From: Moorella mulderi DSM 14980
GTDB lineage: Bacteria; Bacillota; DSM-521; Neomoorellales; Neomoorellaceae
Assembly (NCBI RefSeq): GCF_001594015.1
Contig: NZ_LTBC01000009.1
Coordinates: 1-64,000 of the forward strand
DNA: 64,000 nucleotides
Reading direction: 5' to 3'
Positions 24,255 through 32,256 of the stretch are shown in pieces. Under the pieces are notes generated by a model. It did not search any database and had not been told where the DNA came from. It worked only from the letters and a program-made list of their open reading frames with translations. Both the position numbers and the translations under genes were made by a program. Position 1 is the first letter of the stretch. Every line of letters starts with the position of its first letter.

Positions 24255-25478
24255 CTATCGCCGCCCGTACTTCCGGAAGGTCCACCCAACGGCACCAATA
24301 ACGATGAGGACCAGGATTACCCCCACCAGGCCCCAGAGGGTAGAAGTGCGTACACTGACCCGGAAATCAGCGCTGCCGCTGGTTTCCTGGGCATTGGCCG
24401 AAAGGCTCACCACGTAATCACCGGCTATGGCCTTGGGCGAAGGTTTGATAAAAGCCGTTACCTGCTGGCTGGCGCCGGCCGGCAGCAGGTCAATCTTTTC
24501 GGGTTTGAAGGTAACCGCCCACCCGGTGGCTGCACTGGCGGCAAAGGTAATGTTGGCCAGGTCAGCGCTGCCGGTATTTTTCACCACCAGGGTTACCGGG
24601 CTCTCTCTTCCGGCAATGGCGTCAGCGTTCAAGCGGCCCGAGGGTGTAGTCAATTCCAGGCTGTAGTTGCCGGTAATATTGACTTTGAGAACAACCCCCG
24701 CTTTACTGCTCCCCGAGGTGGCCTGGATAGGAATATTATAAGTACCGGCCTTGACACCCTGGGGCGGCTTGACGGTCACATCCAGCCCCTGGCTCTTACC
24801 GGGCTTTAGACTTAAACTGGCAATCTGCTTACTGTCATAAGCCGGGCTAAAGGTCACTTGCCAGCCAGGGGGCGCCTGGGCGGCCAGGCTGTAGGAGCGC
24901 TCCTGGGCGCCGTTGTTGGTCAGGTCAACCCGGAACTGGAAGCTGGTACTGCTGGTACCGCTCAACACCGGGTAGTCGGTGGTCATCTTGTCGCTGCCAG
25001 TGGCCACTTCTTTAATAACCACCTGCAAGCCAAGCCGGGAAGTGGCTCCGGGTCCGGCGGCCTGGACCACAAAGTTGTAGCTACCCGGCCGGGCGGTTTC
25101 AGGCACTTCTACCTGGAAATCAACACTGGCCGGCTTGTCGTTACCGGCAAAGGCCTGGGTAACAATCATGCCCCCGCCTTTAAACACGGTCTGCCATTCT
25201 TTGGGGGCGGAAACAACTTTCAGATCAACCTTCTGGGGCACGCCACTATTGCGTAACTCCAGGGGAAAGGTGACCGTTTCCCCGGGTTGGGCCTCAATGC
25301 CCGGGAAGGCCGTAGACAAGAGCAGGCCGTTATTTGCCCGGGCTGGACCTACAAAGGGACTGAAGGACAGAGCCAGGGTAAATAAAAGTGTCATCAGGAC
25401 TAACCATGGGCGTTGGCGAAGCAAAGCAATCCCCCCATCCAGTATAAATAATGCCACCTTAATAGACGACCAGGGCAT
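24255..25478 (-). CDS. Membrane-anchored NEW3-domain protein
   Basis: A 407-residue exported protein. The N-terminus has a hydrophobic stretch (about 25-50, [16 protein letters not shown]) ending in ARAN, a possible signal peptide cleavage site. The body is three to four beta-sandwich repeats of the NPCBM-associated NEW3 type (for example [55 protein letters not shown]). A C-terminal membrane helix ([18 protein letters not shown]) and basic tail RKYGRR anchor it. Such domains are thought to bind surface polymers. It lies between the sigma-factor pair and the ABC genes and may be the substrate-facing component or the signal sensor. Confidence 0.85.
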   Translation of the reverse strand: MPWSSIKVALFILDGGIALLRQRPWLVLMTLLFTLALSFSPFVGPARANNGLLLSTAFPGIEAQPGETVTFPLELRNSGVPQKVDLKVVSAPKEWQTVFKGGGMIVTQAFAGNDKPASVDFQVEVPETARPGSYNFVVQAAGPGATSRLGLQVVIKEVATGSDKMTTDYPVLSGTSSTSFQFRVDLTNNGAQERSYSLAAQAPPGWQVTFSPAYDSKQIASLSLKPGKSQGLDVTVKPPQGVKAGTYNIPIQATSGSSKAGVVLKVNITGNYSLELTTPSGRLNADAIAGRESPVTLVVKNTGSADLANITFAASAATGWAVTFKPEKIDLLPAGASQQVTAFIKPSPKAIAGDYVVSLSANAQETSGSADFRVSVRTSTLWGLVGVILVLIVIGAVGWTFRKYGRR

Positions 25479-25514
25479 GCGAAAGGTTACAACCTGCTCA
25501 AAAAAATGGGCGTT

Positions 25515-26126
25515 TTAACGCCCGGTGAGGGTAACTATATCCTGTTCCTGGTAAGGTATTACCTTCTCGCCATCAAACTCTAAAATCAGGTAGTGGTACT
25601 CCGGCCCCCATGGTTCCTGGTAAGTAATGAGGATCAAGGCGCCCCGGCTGGTGTCCGAACGCATCACCTGCAGGGGTAAGACCAGGTAGGCGTTAAGGGG
25701 CTGGGTATAGATAAGCTGCCAGCCTACGGGCTCCCGGCGCTTGCTGATGGAAGCCAGGAGCTGGTTGGAACCTTCCACCTGGCCGATGCTCACCAGGGCT
25801 TCAGGCTCCGGGCCGTTGAAGCTGACTACCCGGTACTGGAGGGGCTTAACTTTAAACTCTGCCGGCGGTCCGGGGGAAGTAACCGGCCATTGCCACCAGG
25901 CCAGGAATAAAAAGGCCAGCACCAGGGCCACTGCCCCGGCCAGGGGCCACTTTACCCACCGCTGCCGGGAAGACCTCGCAGTTACTTCTGGCACCGGTAA
26001 GAAAGCCACCCTGTTTTGTACCCGGTGCCGCATGGCAGCCGTAAAATGCCAGCCGGCCAGGGGCGGCGGGACTTTTCCCGGCAGTCCGGCCAGCAGTTTA
26101 TCCAGGCGGTCCCGGTATTCAGGCAT
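25515..26126 (-). CDS. Single-span membrane protein, likely anti-sigma factor of the adjacent ECF sigma
   Basis: A 203-residue protein with a cytosolic N-terminus of about 70 residues, one membrane helix (WPLAGAVALVLAFLFLAWWQW, about 77-97) and an extracytoplasmic domain of about 100 residues. It overlaps the 3' end of the ECF sigma gene by 8 bases (ATG at 26126; a GTG three codons upstream is possible). Position and topology are those of an anti-sigma factor; I do not see a zinc HxxxCxxC motif, so the assignment is by context. Confidence 0.65.
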   Translation of the reverse strand: MPEYRDRLDKLLAGLPGKVPPPLAGWHFTAAMRHRVQNRVAFLPVPEVTARSSRQRWVKWPLAGAVALVLAFLFLAWWQWPVTSPGPPAEFKVKPLQYRVVSFNGPEPEALVSIGQVEGSNQLLASISKRREPVGWQLIYTQPLNAYLVLPLQVMRSDTSRGALILITYQEPWGPEYHYLILEFDGEKVIPYQEQDIVTLTGR

Positions 26127-26676
26127 CACCCTCACCTGCCTGTAAAACTTGCTGCAAGTGCTGGCGGGCCCGGTAAAGGCGGATTTTTACTGTTGGCAGG
26201 GAAATGCCCAGGATTTTAGCTATATCTTTAAGACTCAACTGCTCGTAATAGTGGAGCCAGATTACCTCCCGGTAGATAACCGGCAAATTTAAAATGGTCT
26301 GCCATAATTCCTGCTGCTGCAGGCTGTCCAGGACCCGGTCCTCAACATTGGGCCAGGTAGGCCTCTGGAGTTTTACGGGTTCCAGGCGCTGGCGGCGGGT
26401 CTGGGCCCGCAGCTGGTCGCGGCAGAGGTTGACGGTAATATGATAAATCCAGGTGTAAATGGAACTGCGGCCCTGGAACTTATCCAGGTTGGTGTAAATC
26501 CGGATAAAAACCTCCTGGGCGACATCTTCGGCCCAGTAGCGGTCATGGAGATAGGAATAAGCCAGGTAAAGGACTTTATCGCCGAAACGGCGCATCAAAT
26601 ATTCCAGCTGTTGCTGGCGATTATCCAGTTCCAGGGAAGCCGCTTCCGGCTGGATAAAAGGCTCTGACATACCCAT
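26119..26676 (-). CDS. ECF-type RNA polymerase sigma factor
   Basis: A 185-residue sigma factor with only regions 2 and 4. Region 2 (about 25-95) includes DRYWAEDVAQEVFIRIY and YTWIYHITVNLCRDQLR. Region 4 (about 125-180) includes LPVIYREVIWLHYYEQLSLK and the helix-turn-helix ILGISLPTVKIRLYRARQHL. GGGAGGG lies 8 bases before the ATG. It is first in a five-gene unit with its presumed anti-sigma factor, a NEW3-domain protein and an ABC exporter, so it probably activates this set and perhaps others in response to envelope conditions. Confidence 0.92.
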   Translation of the reverse strand: MGMSEPFIQPEAASLELDNRQQQLEYLMRRFGDKVLYLAYSYLHDRYWAEDVAQEVFIRIYTNLDKFQGRSSIYTWIYHITVNLCRDQLRAQTRRQRLEPVKLQRPTWPNVEDRVLDSLQQQELWQTILNLPVIYREVIWLHYYEQLSLKDIAKILGISLPTVKIRLYRARQHLQQVLQAGEGDA

Positions 26677-26750
26677 CTCCGTTTCCCTCCCCAGGGAGCT
26701 ACCTGAAAATTATTTTAGCATTTCTTTGTCCTTCTTCAAAGCCTGCTGAT

Positions 26751-26781
26751 AAAAACGGCCAGGGGGGGATAGCCCCTGGCC
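26751..26781 (-). terminator. Terminator after the OsmC-family gene
   Basis: On the minus strand GGCCAGGGG and CCCCTGGCC form a 9-bp stem with a 7-base loop, followed by GTTTTT. It follows the OsmC stop codon by about 10 bases. Confidence 0.85.
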
Positions 26782-26791
26782 GCGGTTTGCC

Positions 26792-27235
26792 CTAAGGTGC
26801 CGGTGTTACCGGGCTGCGATTGCCGTTGATCTCATAACAGTAACTGATGGGCATGGCTTTCTTCAGCGTATTGACCATGCCACAGTATTTGCTTAAAGAT
26901 AACTCAATGGCGTGCTTGACCTGGTCTTCAGGGAGGTCGGGCCCGGCCAGGCGGTAAACCAGGGTAGCAGCGTTAAAGACTTTAGGATGCTCTGGAGCCC
27001 GTTCAGCCTCGACGTCAATGGCAAAGGAAGCCAGGGACAGGCGTTTTTTCTTAAGGATGCTCAGGACATCCAGGGCCGTGCACCCGGCCATACCCATGAG
27101 CAGGACCTCTGAAGGCCTGGCTCCCAGGTTCTGGCCGCCGTGCTCGGGGGCGGCGTCCATGGTTACCTGCTGGCCGGAGGGCCCCAGGCCCTTTAAACAC
27201 ATGTGTTCCCCTTCCCAGGTTACGGTTACTTTCAT
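26792..27235 (-). CDS. OsmC/Ohr-family protein
   Basis: A 147-residue protein of the OsmC/YhfA superfamily, thiol proteins that handle peroxides or related stress compounds. The two family Cys are visible in MGMAGCTALDVL (near 52) and LSKYCGMVNT (near 118). The N-terminus MKVTVTWEGEHMCLKG is typical of the YhfA-like branch. It has its own terminator and a GGGAGG site before the ATG. In an anaerobe it may protect against occasional oxidants, which is inference. Confidence 0.88.
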   Translation of the reverse strand: MKVTVTWEGEHMCLKGLGPSGQQVTMDAAPEHGGQNLGARPSEVLLMGMAGCTALDVLSILKKKRLSLASFAIDVEAERAPEHPKVFNAATLVYRLAGPDLPEDQVKHAIELSLSKYCGMVNTLKKAMPISYCYEINGNRSPVTPAP

Positions 27236-27294
27236 CCTTTTCCCTCCTGGTGCTATTTTTTGCTATTATACACCAGGGGCGGGGCAGAAGCAAT

Positions 27295-28158
27295 TTAGGG
27301 TTTAGTATGACTGGAATTGGTTGCGTCGCCATCTCCTGCATCATAGGCCAGCTCATAAGCCCGGCGGGAGATTTCCTGGTAATAGCTATTTAAAAGCTGG
27401 TAAAAATCCCGGGCATAGCGTCCTAAAGGAGGAGGACCCAGGCGCTTTAAAACCCCCTGGGGCACAGCAGGTGGGTGCATCTTAACCTGAAAGGCAGTCA
27501 AACCCTCCCCTGCCTGCCAGAACTCAACCGGGTGGACCGGCAACTCTGGTGGGAACCTGTTTTCTTCTGCAACCGGCTCCTTCTTTTCTGCTTCTTTAAC
27601 CGGCAGGGATGGGCCACCGCCGGCAAGGGCTGCGCGCTTCTCCCTAAGAGCTTTTATTATTGCTTCTTTTTCCCGCCCGCGCAGGAGGAAAAGTAAGAAG
27701 GGGTCGCTATCAAACTTCTCCCCCAGCAAGTAATAGACGGCGGCGATATGCTTGCAGGGGTTGGCCCAGTCGGGACAGGAGCAGCTGGTGACGATATCCC
27801 CGGCAGCGCGGGGGAAGAGGGACAGGCTCACCCCGGTAAAGGCCGTCTCAATATCCTCCGGCATCTCGCCGGCCAGCAAGCGGGCAGCAAAAGCTGCCTG
27901 GCTGGCCAGGGCCTCGATTACCCGGTTCCATTCCCCGTCTGACAGGGGCTTGATTTTAATTTTAACGCTGTAGGGCTTGGGCCTGGTCCCCTGGACTTTA
28001 GCATTGACCACCCCCGGGGCGAGATCAATACTTAAGACGTTGCCCTGCCGGGCATAAGTCCGGCCCCGTTGCAGGCGGCTGGCCCAGCCAAAGGACTCCA
28101 GCACATCCAGCCAGCGCCTGGCCCACCAGTTGCTGCCGAAGTTGCGTCGTGAAGCCAT
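27295..28158 (-). CDS. SWIM zinc-finger protein paired with SNF2 helicase
   Basis: A 287-residue protein with a SWIM domain: CSCPDWANPCKHIAAVYYLL near residues 125-145, the CxCxnCxH zinc pattern. The N-terminus (NWWARRWLDVLESFGWASRL) is the usual start of this family. A low-complexity charged linker follows about residue 185. It lies directly downstream of the large SNF2-family ATPase at 28274-31549 on the same strand. SWIM and SNF2 genes occur together in many bacteria, so they likely form a DNA-remodelling or repair pair of uncertain role. Confidence 0.88.
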   Translation of the reverse strand: MASRRNFGSNWWARRWLDVLESFGWASRLQRGRTYARQGNVLSIDLAPGVVNAKVQGTRPKPYSVKIKIKPLSDGEWNRVIEALASQAAFAARLLAGEMPEDIETAFTGVSLSLFPRAAGDIVTSCSCPDWANPCKHIAAVYYLLGEKFDSDPFLLFLLRGREKEAIIKALREKRAALAGGGPSLPVKEAEKKEPVAEENRFPPELPVHPVEFWQAGEGLTAFQVKMHPPAVPQGVLKRLGPPPLGRYARDFYQLLNSYYQEISRRAYELAYDAGDGDATNSSHTKP

Positions 28159-28273
28159 TTTTTAACCTCCAAAAAATCCTGCCCACCAAAGCCTTCGCGA
28201 AGTGGCCTGCGGCTCAACCGTGAGGCTTAAGGTGAGGTTCAGCCCGGCGCAGGCAAAGGCCCGGTCACTACGC

Positions 28274-31200
28274 TTAAAGATCTATCCCTTTTTCCTTTAA
28301 CGCCAGCAGTTCCCGCAACTCCCCTGTTGACAATTCCGTGAGCCAGCCTTCGCCGGTACCAATAATTTGCTGTGCCAGGGCGCGTTTTTCCTCGATCAGG
28401 TTGTCAATTCTTTCTTCCAGGGTCCCGGCGCAGATAAATTTATAAACCTGGACATTTTTCTTCTGGCCAATGCGGAAGGCGCGATCGGTGGCCTGGTCTT
28501 CTACGGCCGGGTTCCACCAGCGGTCAAAGTGAAACACATGGTTGGCACGGGTAAGGTTCAGCCCCACCCCGCCGGCCTTGAGGGAAAGGATGAAGAGGGG
28601 CGGTCCATTGTTTTCTTCCTGGAAACGCCGGATTAGCTCCTCCCGCCTGGCCCTGGCCAGGCCCCCGTGCAGGAAAAGGACTTCCCGGCCAAAGGTGGCC
28701 TCTAAATATTCCTGGAGCATTTGACCCATGACGGCAAACTGGGTAAAGATGAGGGCCCGTTCCCCTGCAGCCAGGACCTCTTCCAGCATCTCCTGGAGCC
28801 GGGTCAGTTTCCCCGACCGGCCGTCCAGGAGGCTGCCGTCACCCAAGAATTGGGCCGGGTGGTTGCAGATTTGTTTTAGTTTTGCCAGGGTGGCCAGGAC
28901 CAGGCCTTTGCGTTCGATGCCGGTGGCGGCTTCTATCTTTTGCAGCATGTCCTGGACCACAGCTTCGTAGAGGGTAGCCTGCTCCCGGGTCAAGTGGCAA
29001 AAAACCTTGATCTCCTGCTTTTCCGGCAGGTCCTGGATGATAGCCGGGTCAGTCTTGACCCGGCGCAGGATAAAAGGTTGGACCAGGCGCTGTAACCTGC
29101 CCGCCCGCTCCCGGTCCCGGTAACGTTCGATGGGGATCATAAAACGGCTGCGAAAATCGGCCTGGCTGCCCAGGTAACCAGGGTTTAAAAATTCCATGAT
29201 GGACCAGAGTTCTCCCAGGTGGTTTTCCACCGGTGTACCGGTAAGGGCGATTCTGAAGCCGGCCTTTAAGCGGCGGATGCTCCGGGTCTGCTTGGCTTCC
29301 GTATTTTTAATATTCTGGGCCTCGTCCAGCACCACCCCGTCCCAGTCTACGGCCATCAGGTCCCTTTCATCCCGGTGAACCAGGGTATAGGTGCTGATTA
29401 CCAGGTCCTGCCGGGCCACTTCCCGGGTAAAAGCGTCACCGGCGAGGCGCTCACTGCCGTGGTGGAGGAGGACCCGCAAGGAGGGGGCAAAACGTGCTAC
29501 TTCCCGCTGCCAGTTACCGGCCACTGAGGTGGGACAGATAAGGAGAACCGGGCCGGTTGCCATTCCCTGTTCCTTGCGGTGGAGCAGTAAAGCGAGGAGC
29601 TGGATAGTCTTGCCCAGTCCCATATCGTCGGCCAGGCAGGCCCCCAGGCCCAGTTCCGTAATAAACTTAAGCCAGGAAAAACCCCGCACCTGGTAAGGGC
29701 GGAGGCTACCGCGGAACCCGGATGGCTGGGGTAGGAGGGCAATTTTCAGGTTGTCGTGCACCTTTTCTAGAAGGGAAGCAAGGTAACCCTCGGCTTCAAT
29801 ACCCAGTAGAGGGAGACTGGCTGGGGCTATTTCGCCATCAGGTATCCCCTCACCTTGCTCTAGAGTTACCCCGCCCAGCAGGCTAACACGTAAAGCCTCG
29901 CCCAGGCTCATGGTGCCCGGGCCCGGTTGCTTTTTCCAGAACCTGTCCAGGGCCGCCAGTTCCTCTGGCCGGAGCTCCACCCACTGGCCCCGCACCTGGA
30001 CCAGGGGGACCTTTAAAGCAGCCAGCCTGGCAAATTCCTTCCTGTCGATCACGGTATCCCCCAGGGCCACTTCCCAGTCATAATCAACCAGGGCTGCAGA
30101 GCCCAGCCTCCCGGGTGCAGCCAGCCTGTTCGTCCGGGAAGCGTTTTTGCCCCGCTCGCTGGCCTTCAGCTTTAAGCGCAGCCCCAGGCGGGATTTATGC
30201 TGCCCCCACCAGGAAGGTACCAGTACGCCAAAGCCGCTTTCAGCCAGGAGGCCAGCCGCTTCCCGCAAGAAAGTATAAGCTTCTGCCACAGTTAAGAGAC
30301 AGCTTTCCGGGGAAGGGTCTTTCAGGCTTCTTTCCAGGGGCGGGAATAACCGTGCCGCCCGGCCCAGGTCGGCCAGGAGCCTTTCCTGGGGATTGGCGAA
30401 GCGCCGGTTCAGGAACTCCAGCACGCTGCCCCTTTCGCGCCAGACCTCTCCGGCGGGCACCAGGAGGCTGGGATCATCGCTGGCCTGGAGTAAAAATTGC
30501 AGCTGCCAGGAAGGTGGGCCTTCTTCTCCCATCCTTTCCGGTGGTTCCAGGCGGAAACAGGTGCGAAAGGCTACGGTCCCCGGCTGGCTGAACAGGGTCT
30601 TCGTCCAGCCATTGATTTGCTCCTTCAGGTCTTTCATTTCCAGCAACGGCCCGCTAAAGGTGGCTTTTTCTGCCGCCAGGGCCGCAGCCCACCTGGCCGG
30701 GATACTATCGTCACTAGAGCCTTTGACCCTCCCCTCCAGGGGCGAAGTCATTAACCAGTGCCGGGCCATGGCATCGACGGCGCCGTGCAGGAAATCTTCC
30801 ACCAGGAGGTGAGGATGGGAGAACGGAGTACTCGCCTGGGCCCGGCAGGCGGGCGGCATACCGGCCGCCAGTAATTCCACCCGGCGGGCATCTTCCGGCT
30901 GGTCTAACAGGGCCCGCCAGGCTGCCCTTAATTCCTGCCTCAGCGGAGTTTTAGCCCCGGCCCTCTTCCCCGCCGGTGCTTTTACCTCCTCCAGCACCAC
31001 CGGGACGATGCGTTCCCGGACCAGGAGTTCCAGGGCCAGCTTGGCTGCCAGGCTCCAAAACAGGAAATCGGGGGCTAAAATATTACCTTTAATTTGCCCT
31101 GGACTTCCTTCCCCCAGCCGGGTCAGGACATTGATAACCCATACCGGTGATACTGCCAGGCCTTTGACTTCCCAGGGGGTTAAGGCCGGGGAGCTTTCCC

Positions 31201-31549
31201 GTAAAGATTGACCCCTCCGGGTAATCTCGCCGCTACCGGGCAGATACCTTAGCTGCGGCGAAGGTAGCGGTCCAAGATTGGTTGAGGGGAGTAACAACTG
31301 GATTTTATCCAGGCCTGGCGGAATAAGGGGAATGCTTTTATAAAGGCCCGCGCTTAAATTTAGCAGGACGGTGATAAGTTCCTGGTCGGAAGCCTGAAAA
31401 GGATGAAGGGGCACTTTATTCTTAGCTGGCCTGGGGAGGTAGAGTTCCTTCTGCTGCCGGGCGGCGGCCAGGGATTCCCCCCAGACAAAAAAGCGGCCAT
31501 TTACTTCTTTATTGCTATCTTTAACCCAGGTCCCATGGACGACAATCAT
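28274..31549 (-). CDS. SNF2/RapA-family ATPase (DEAD/DEAH-type helicase)
   Basis: A 1091-residue protein. The N-terminal 590 residues are the SNF2-associated region of bacterial type. The ATPase core follows: the Q-motif-like FRGSLRPYQVRGFSWL, Walker A LADDMGLGKTIQ near 640, DEAQNIKN (motif II), TGTPVENHLGELW (motif III), and the C-terminal helicase half with GGLARARREEL, LSLKAGGVGLNL and DRWWNPAVEDQATDRAFRIG (motif VI). It translocates on DNA rather than unwinding it. AGGAG lies 10 bases before the ATG. The SWIM protein gene follows after about 115 bases. Confidence 0.93.
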   Translation of the reverse strand: MIVVHGTWVKDSNKEVNGRFFVWGESLAAARQQKELYLPRPAKNKVPLHPFQASDQELITVLLNLSAGLYKSIPLIPPGLDKIQLLLPSTNLGPLPSPQLRYLPGSGEITRRGQSLRESSPALTPWEVKGLAVSPVWVINVLTRLGEGSPGQIKGNILAPDFLFWSLAAKLALELLVRERIVPVVLEEVKAPAGKRAGAKTPLRQELRAAWRALLDQPEDARRVELLAAGMPPACRAQASTPFSHPHLLVEDFLHGAVDAMARHWLMTSPLEGRVKGSSDDSIPARWAAALAAEKATFSGPLLEMKDLKEQINGWTKTLFSQPGTVAFRTCFRLEPPERMGEEGPPSWQLQFLLQASDDPSLLVPAGEVWRERGSVLEFLNRRFANPQERLLADLGRAARLFPPLERSLKDPSPESCLLTVAEAYTFLREAAGLLAESGFGVLVPSWWGQHKSRLGLRLKLKASERGKNASRTNRLAAPGRLGSAALVDYDWEVALGDTVIDRKEFARLAALKVPLVQVRGQWVELRPEELAALDRFWKKQPGPGTMSLGEALRVSLLGGVTLEQGEGIPDGEIAPASLPLLGIEAEGYLASLLEKVHDNLKIALLPQPSGFRGSLRPYQVRGFSWLKFITELGLGACLADDMGLGKTIQLLALLLHRKEQGMATGPVLLICPTSVAGNWQREVARFAPSLRVLLHHGSERLAGDAFTREVARQDLVISTYTLVHRDERDLMAVDWDGVVLDEAQNIKNTEAKQTRSIRRLKAGFRIALTGTPVENHLGELWSIMEFLNPGYLGSQADFRSRFMIPIERYRDRERAGRLQRLVQPFILRRVKTDPAIIQDLPEKQEIKVFCHLTREQATLYEAVVQDMLQKIEAATGIERKGLVLATLAKLKQICNHPAQFLGDGSLLDGRSGKLTRLQEMLEEVLAAGERALIFTQFAVMGQMLQEYLEATFGREVLFLHGGLARARREELIRRFQEENNGPPLFILSLKAGGVGLNLTRANHVFHFDRWWNPAVEDQATDRAFRIGQKKNVQVYKFICAGTLEERIDNLIEEKRALAQQIIGTGEGWLTELSTGELRELLALKEKGIDL

Positions 31550-31629
31550 TGCCAGTATGCTCCTGCTGAAATATATCCTGCAATTATTCGCCGCGAGGAT
31601 TAATTTTTCCTGCCGTTCCCCCTTTAACC

Positions 31630-31658
31630 TTGACTTTTAATGCAACATCTGTTACATT
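31630..31658 (+). promoter_or_regulatory. Promoter of the ChrB-N/P-type ATPase operon
   Basis: TTGACT (31630-31635) and TACATT (31653-31658) are separated by 17 bases, about 30 bases before the ATG at 31690. The -10 and downstream bases are overlapped by repeats of TGTTACAT. Confidence 0.6.
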
Positions 31659-31674
31659 GTAACTAATGTTACAT
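31641..31674. promoter_or_regulatory. Cluster of TGTTACAT boxes, possible operator
   Basis: TGCAACAT (31641), TGTTACAT (31650) and TGTTACAT (31667) are direct repeats; the inverted GTAAC at 31659-31663 makes GTTACATTGTAAC a near palindrome. The cluster covers the -10 region and likely start site, the place for a repressor. The binding protein is unknown; the co-transcribed ChrB-N-like protein is the obvious candidate. Confidence 0.5.
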
Positions 31675-31689
31675 CTATGGGTGAGATTA

Positions 31690-32253
31690 ATGAACCAGGA
31701 CATTACCAGCCCCGGCAACAAATGGCACCTGTTCATCTATAAAGTACCCGGTGAACCATCGAGCAAGCGCATTTACCTCTGGCGGGAACTCAACAGGCTG
31801 GGAGCCCTCTACCTGCAGCAAGCCGCCTGCCTGCTCCCGGCACGCCCCGGACTACTGGAAAAACTGGAACAACTAAAGACACGGGTAGAAGAATTCGAAG
31901 GCATTGCCTATCTCTTCCCCAATCTCAACCTTGATCCCGGGCAAGAAGCACAGGTAATAGAGCAATTCAGGGAGATGCGCAATAAAGAATACCAGGAAAT
32001 AATTAAAGAGATTAACAAATACCTGGCGGAACTGGAAAAGGAAGTACGTATCCAGAACTTTTCTCCGGCGGAAATAGAAGAGGAGGAAGCCGAACTGGAA
32101 AAAATCGAACGCTGGTACCAGCGGGCCCGGGAGCGCGATTGGTATAATGCCCCCCTGGGTGAACAGGTCGCCTCCCTTATAGACGAAGCCCGGGTAGCCC
32201 TGACGAGGTTTACCACTCTTACCTATGGAGCCTTAAAAGAAAGGGAGGGTTAA
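31690..32253 (+). CDS. ChrB N-terminal-domain-like protein, possible regulator
   Basis: A 187-residue protein matching the N-terminal domain of ChrB, the chromate-resistance regulator: KWHLFIYKVPGEPSSKRIYL, then RELNRLGALYLQQAACLLPA and VEEFEGIAYLFPNLNL. The middle is a charged coiled-coil (about 95-150). The C-terminal chromate-sensing domain of full ChrB is absent. The ATG at 31690 follows GGGTGAG by 5 bases, better than the ATG at 31666. The P-type ATPase gene starts 3 bases after its stop. By context it may sense the ion that the pump carries; no ChrA transporter is visible. Confidence 0.75.
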   Translation: MNQDITSPGNKWHLFIYKVPGEPSSKRIYLWRELNRLGALYLQQAACLLPARPGLLEKLEQLKTRVEEFEGIAYLFPNLNLDPGQEAQVIEQFREMRNKEYQEIIKEINKYLAELEKEVRIQNFSPAEIEEEEAELEKIERWYQRARERDWYNAPLGEQVASLIDEARVALTRFTTLTYGALKEREG

Positions 32254-32256
32254 TTG

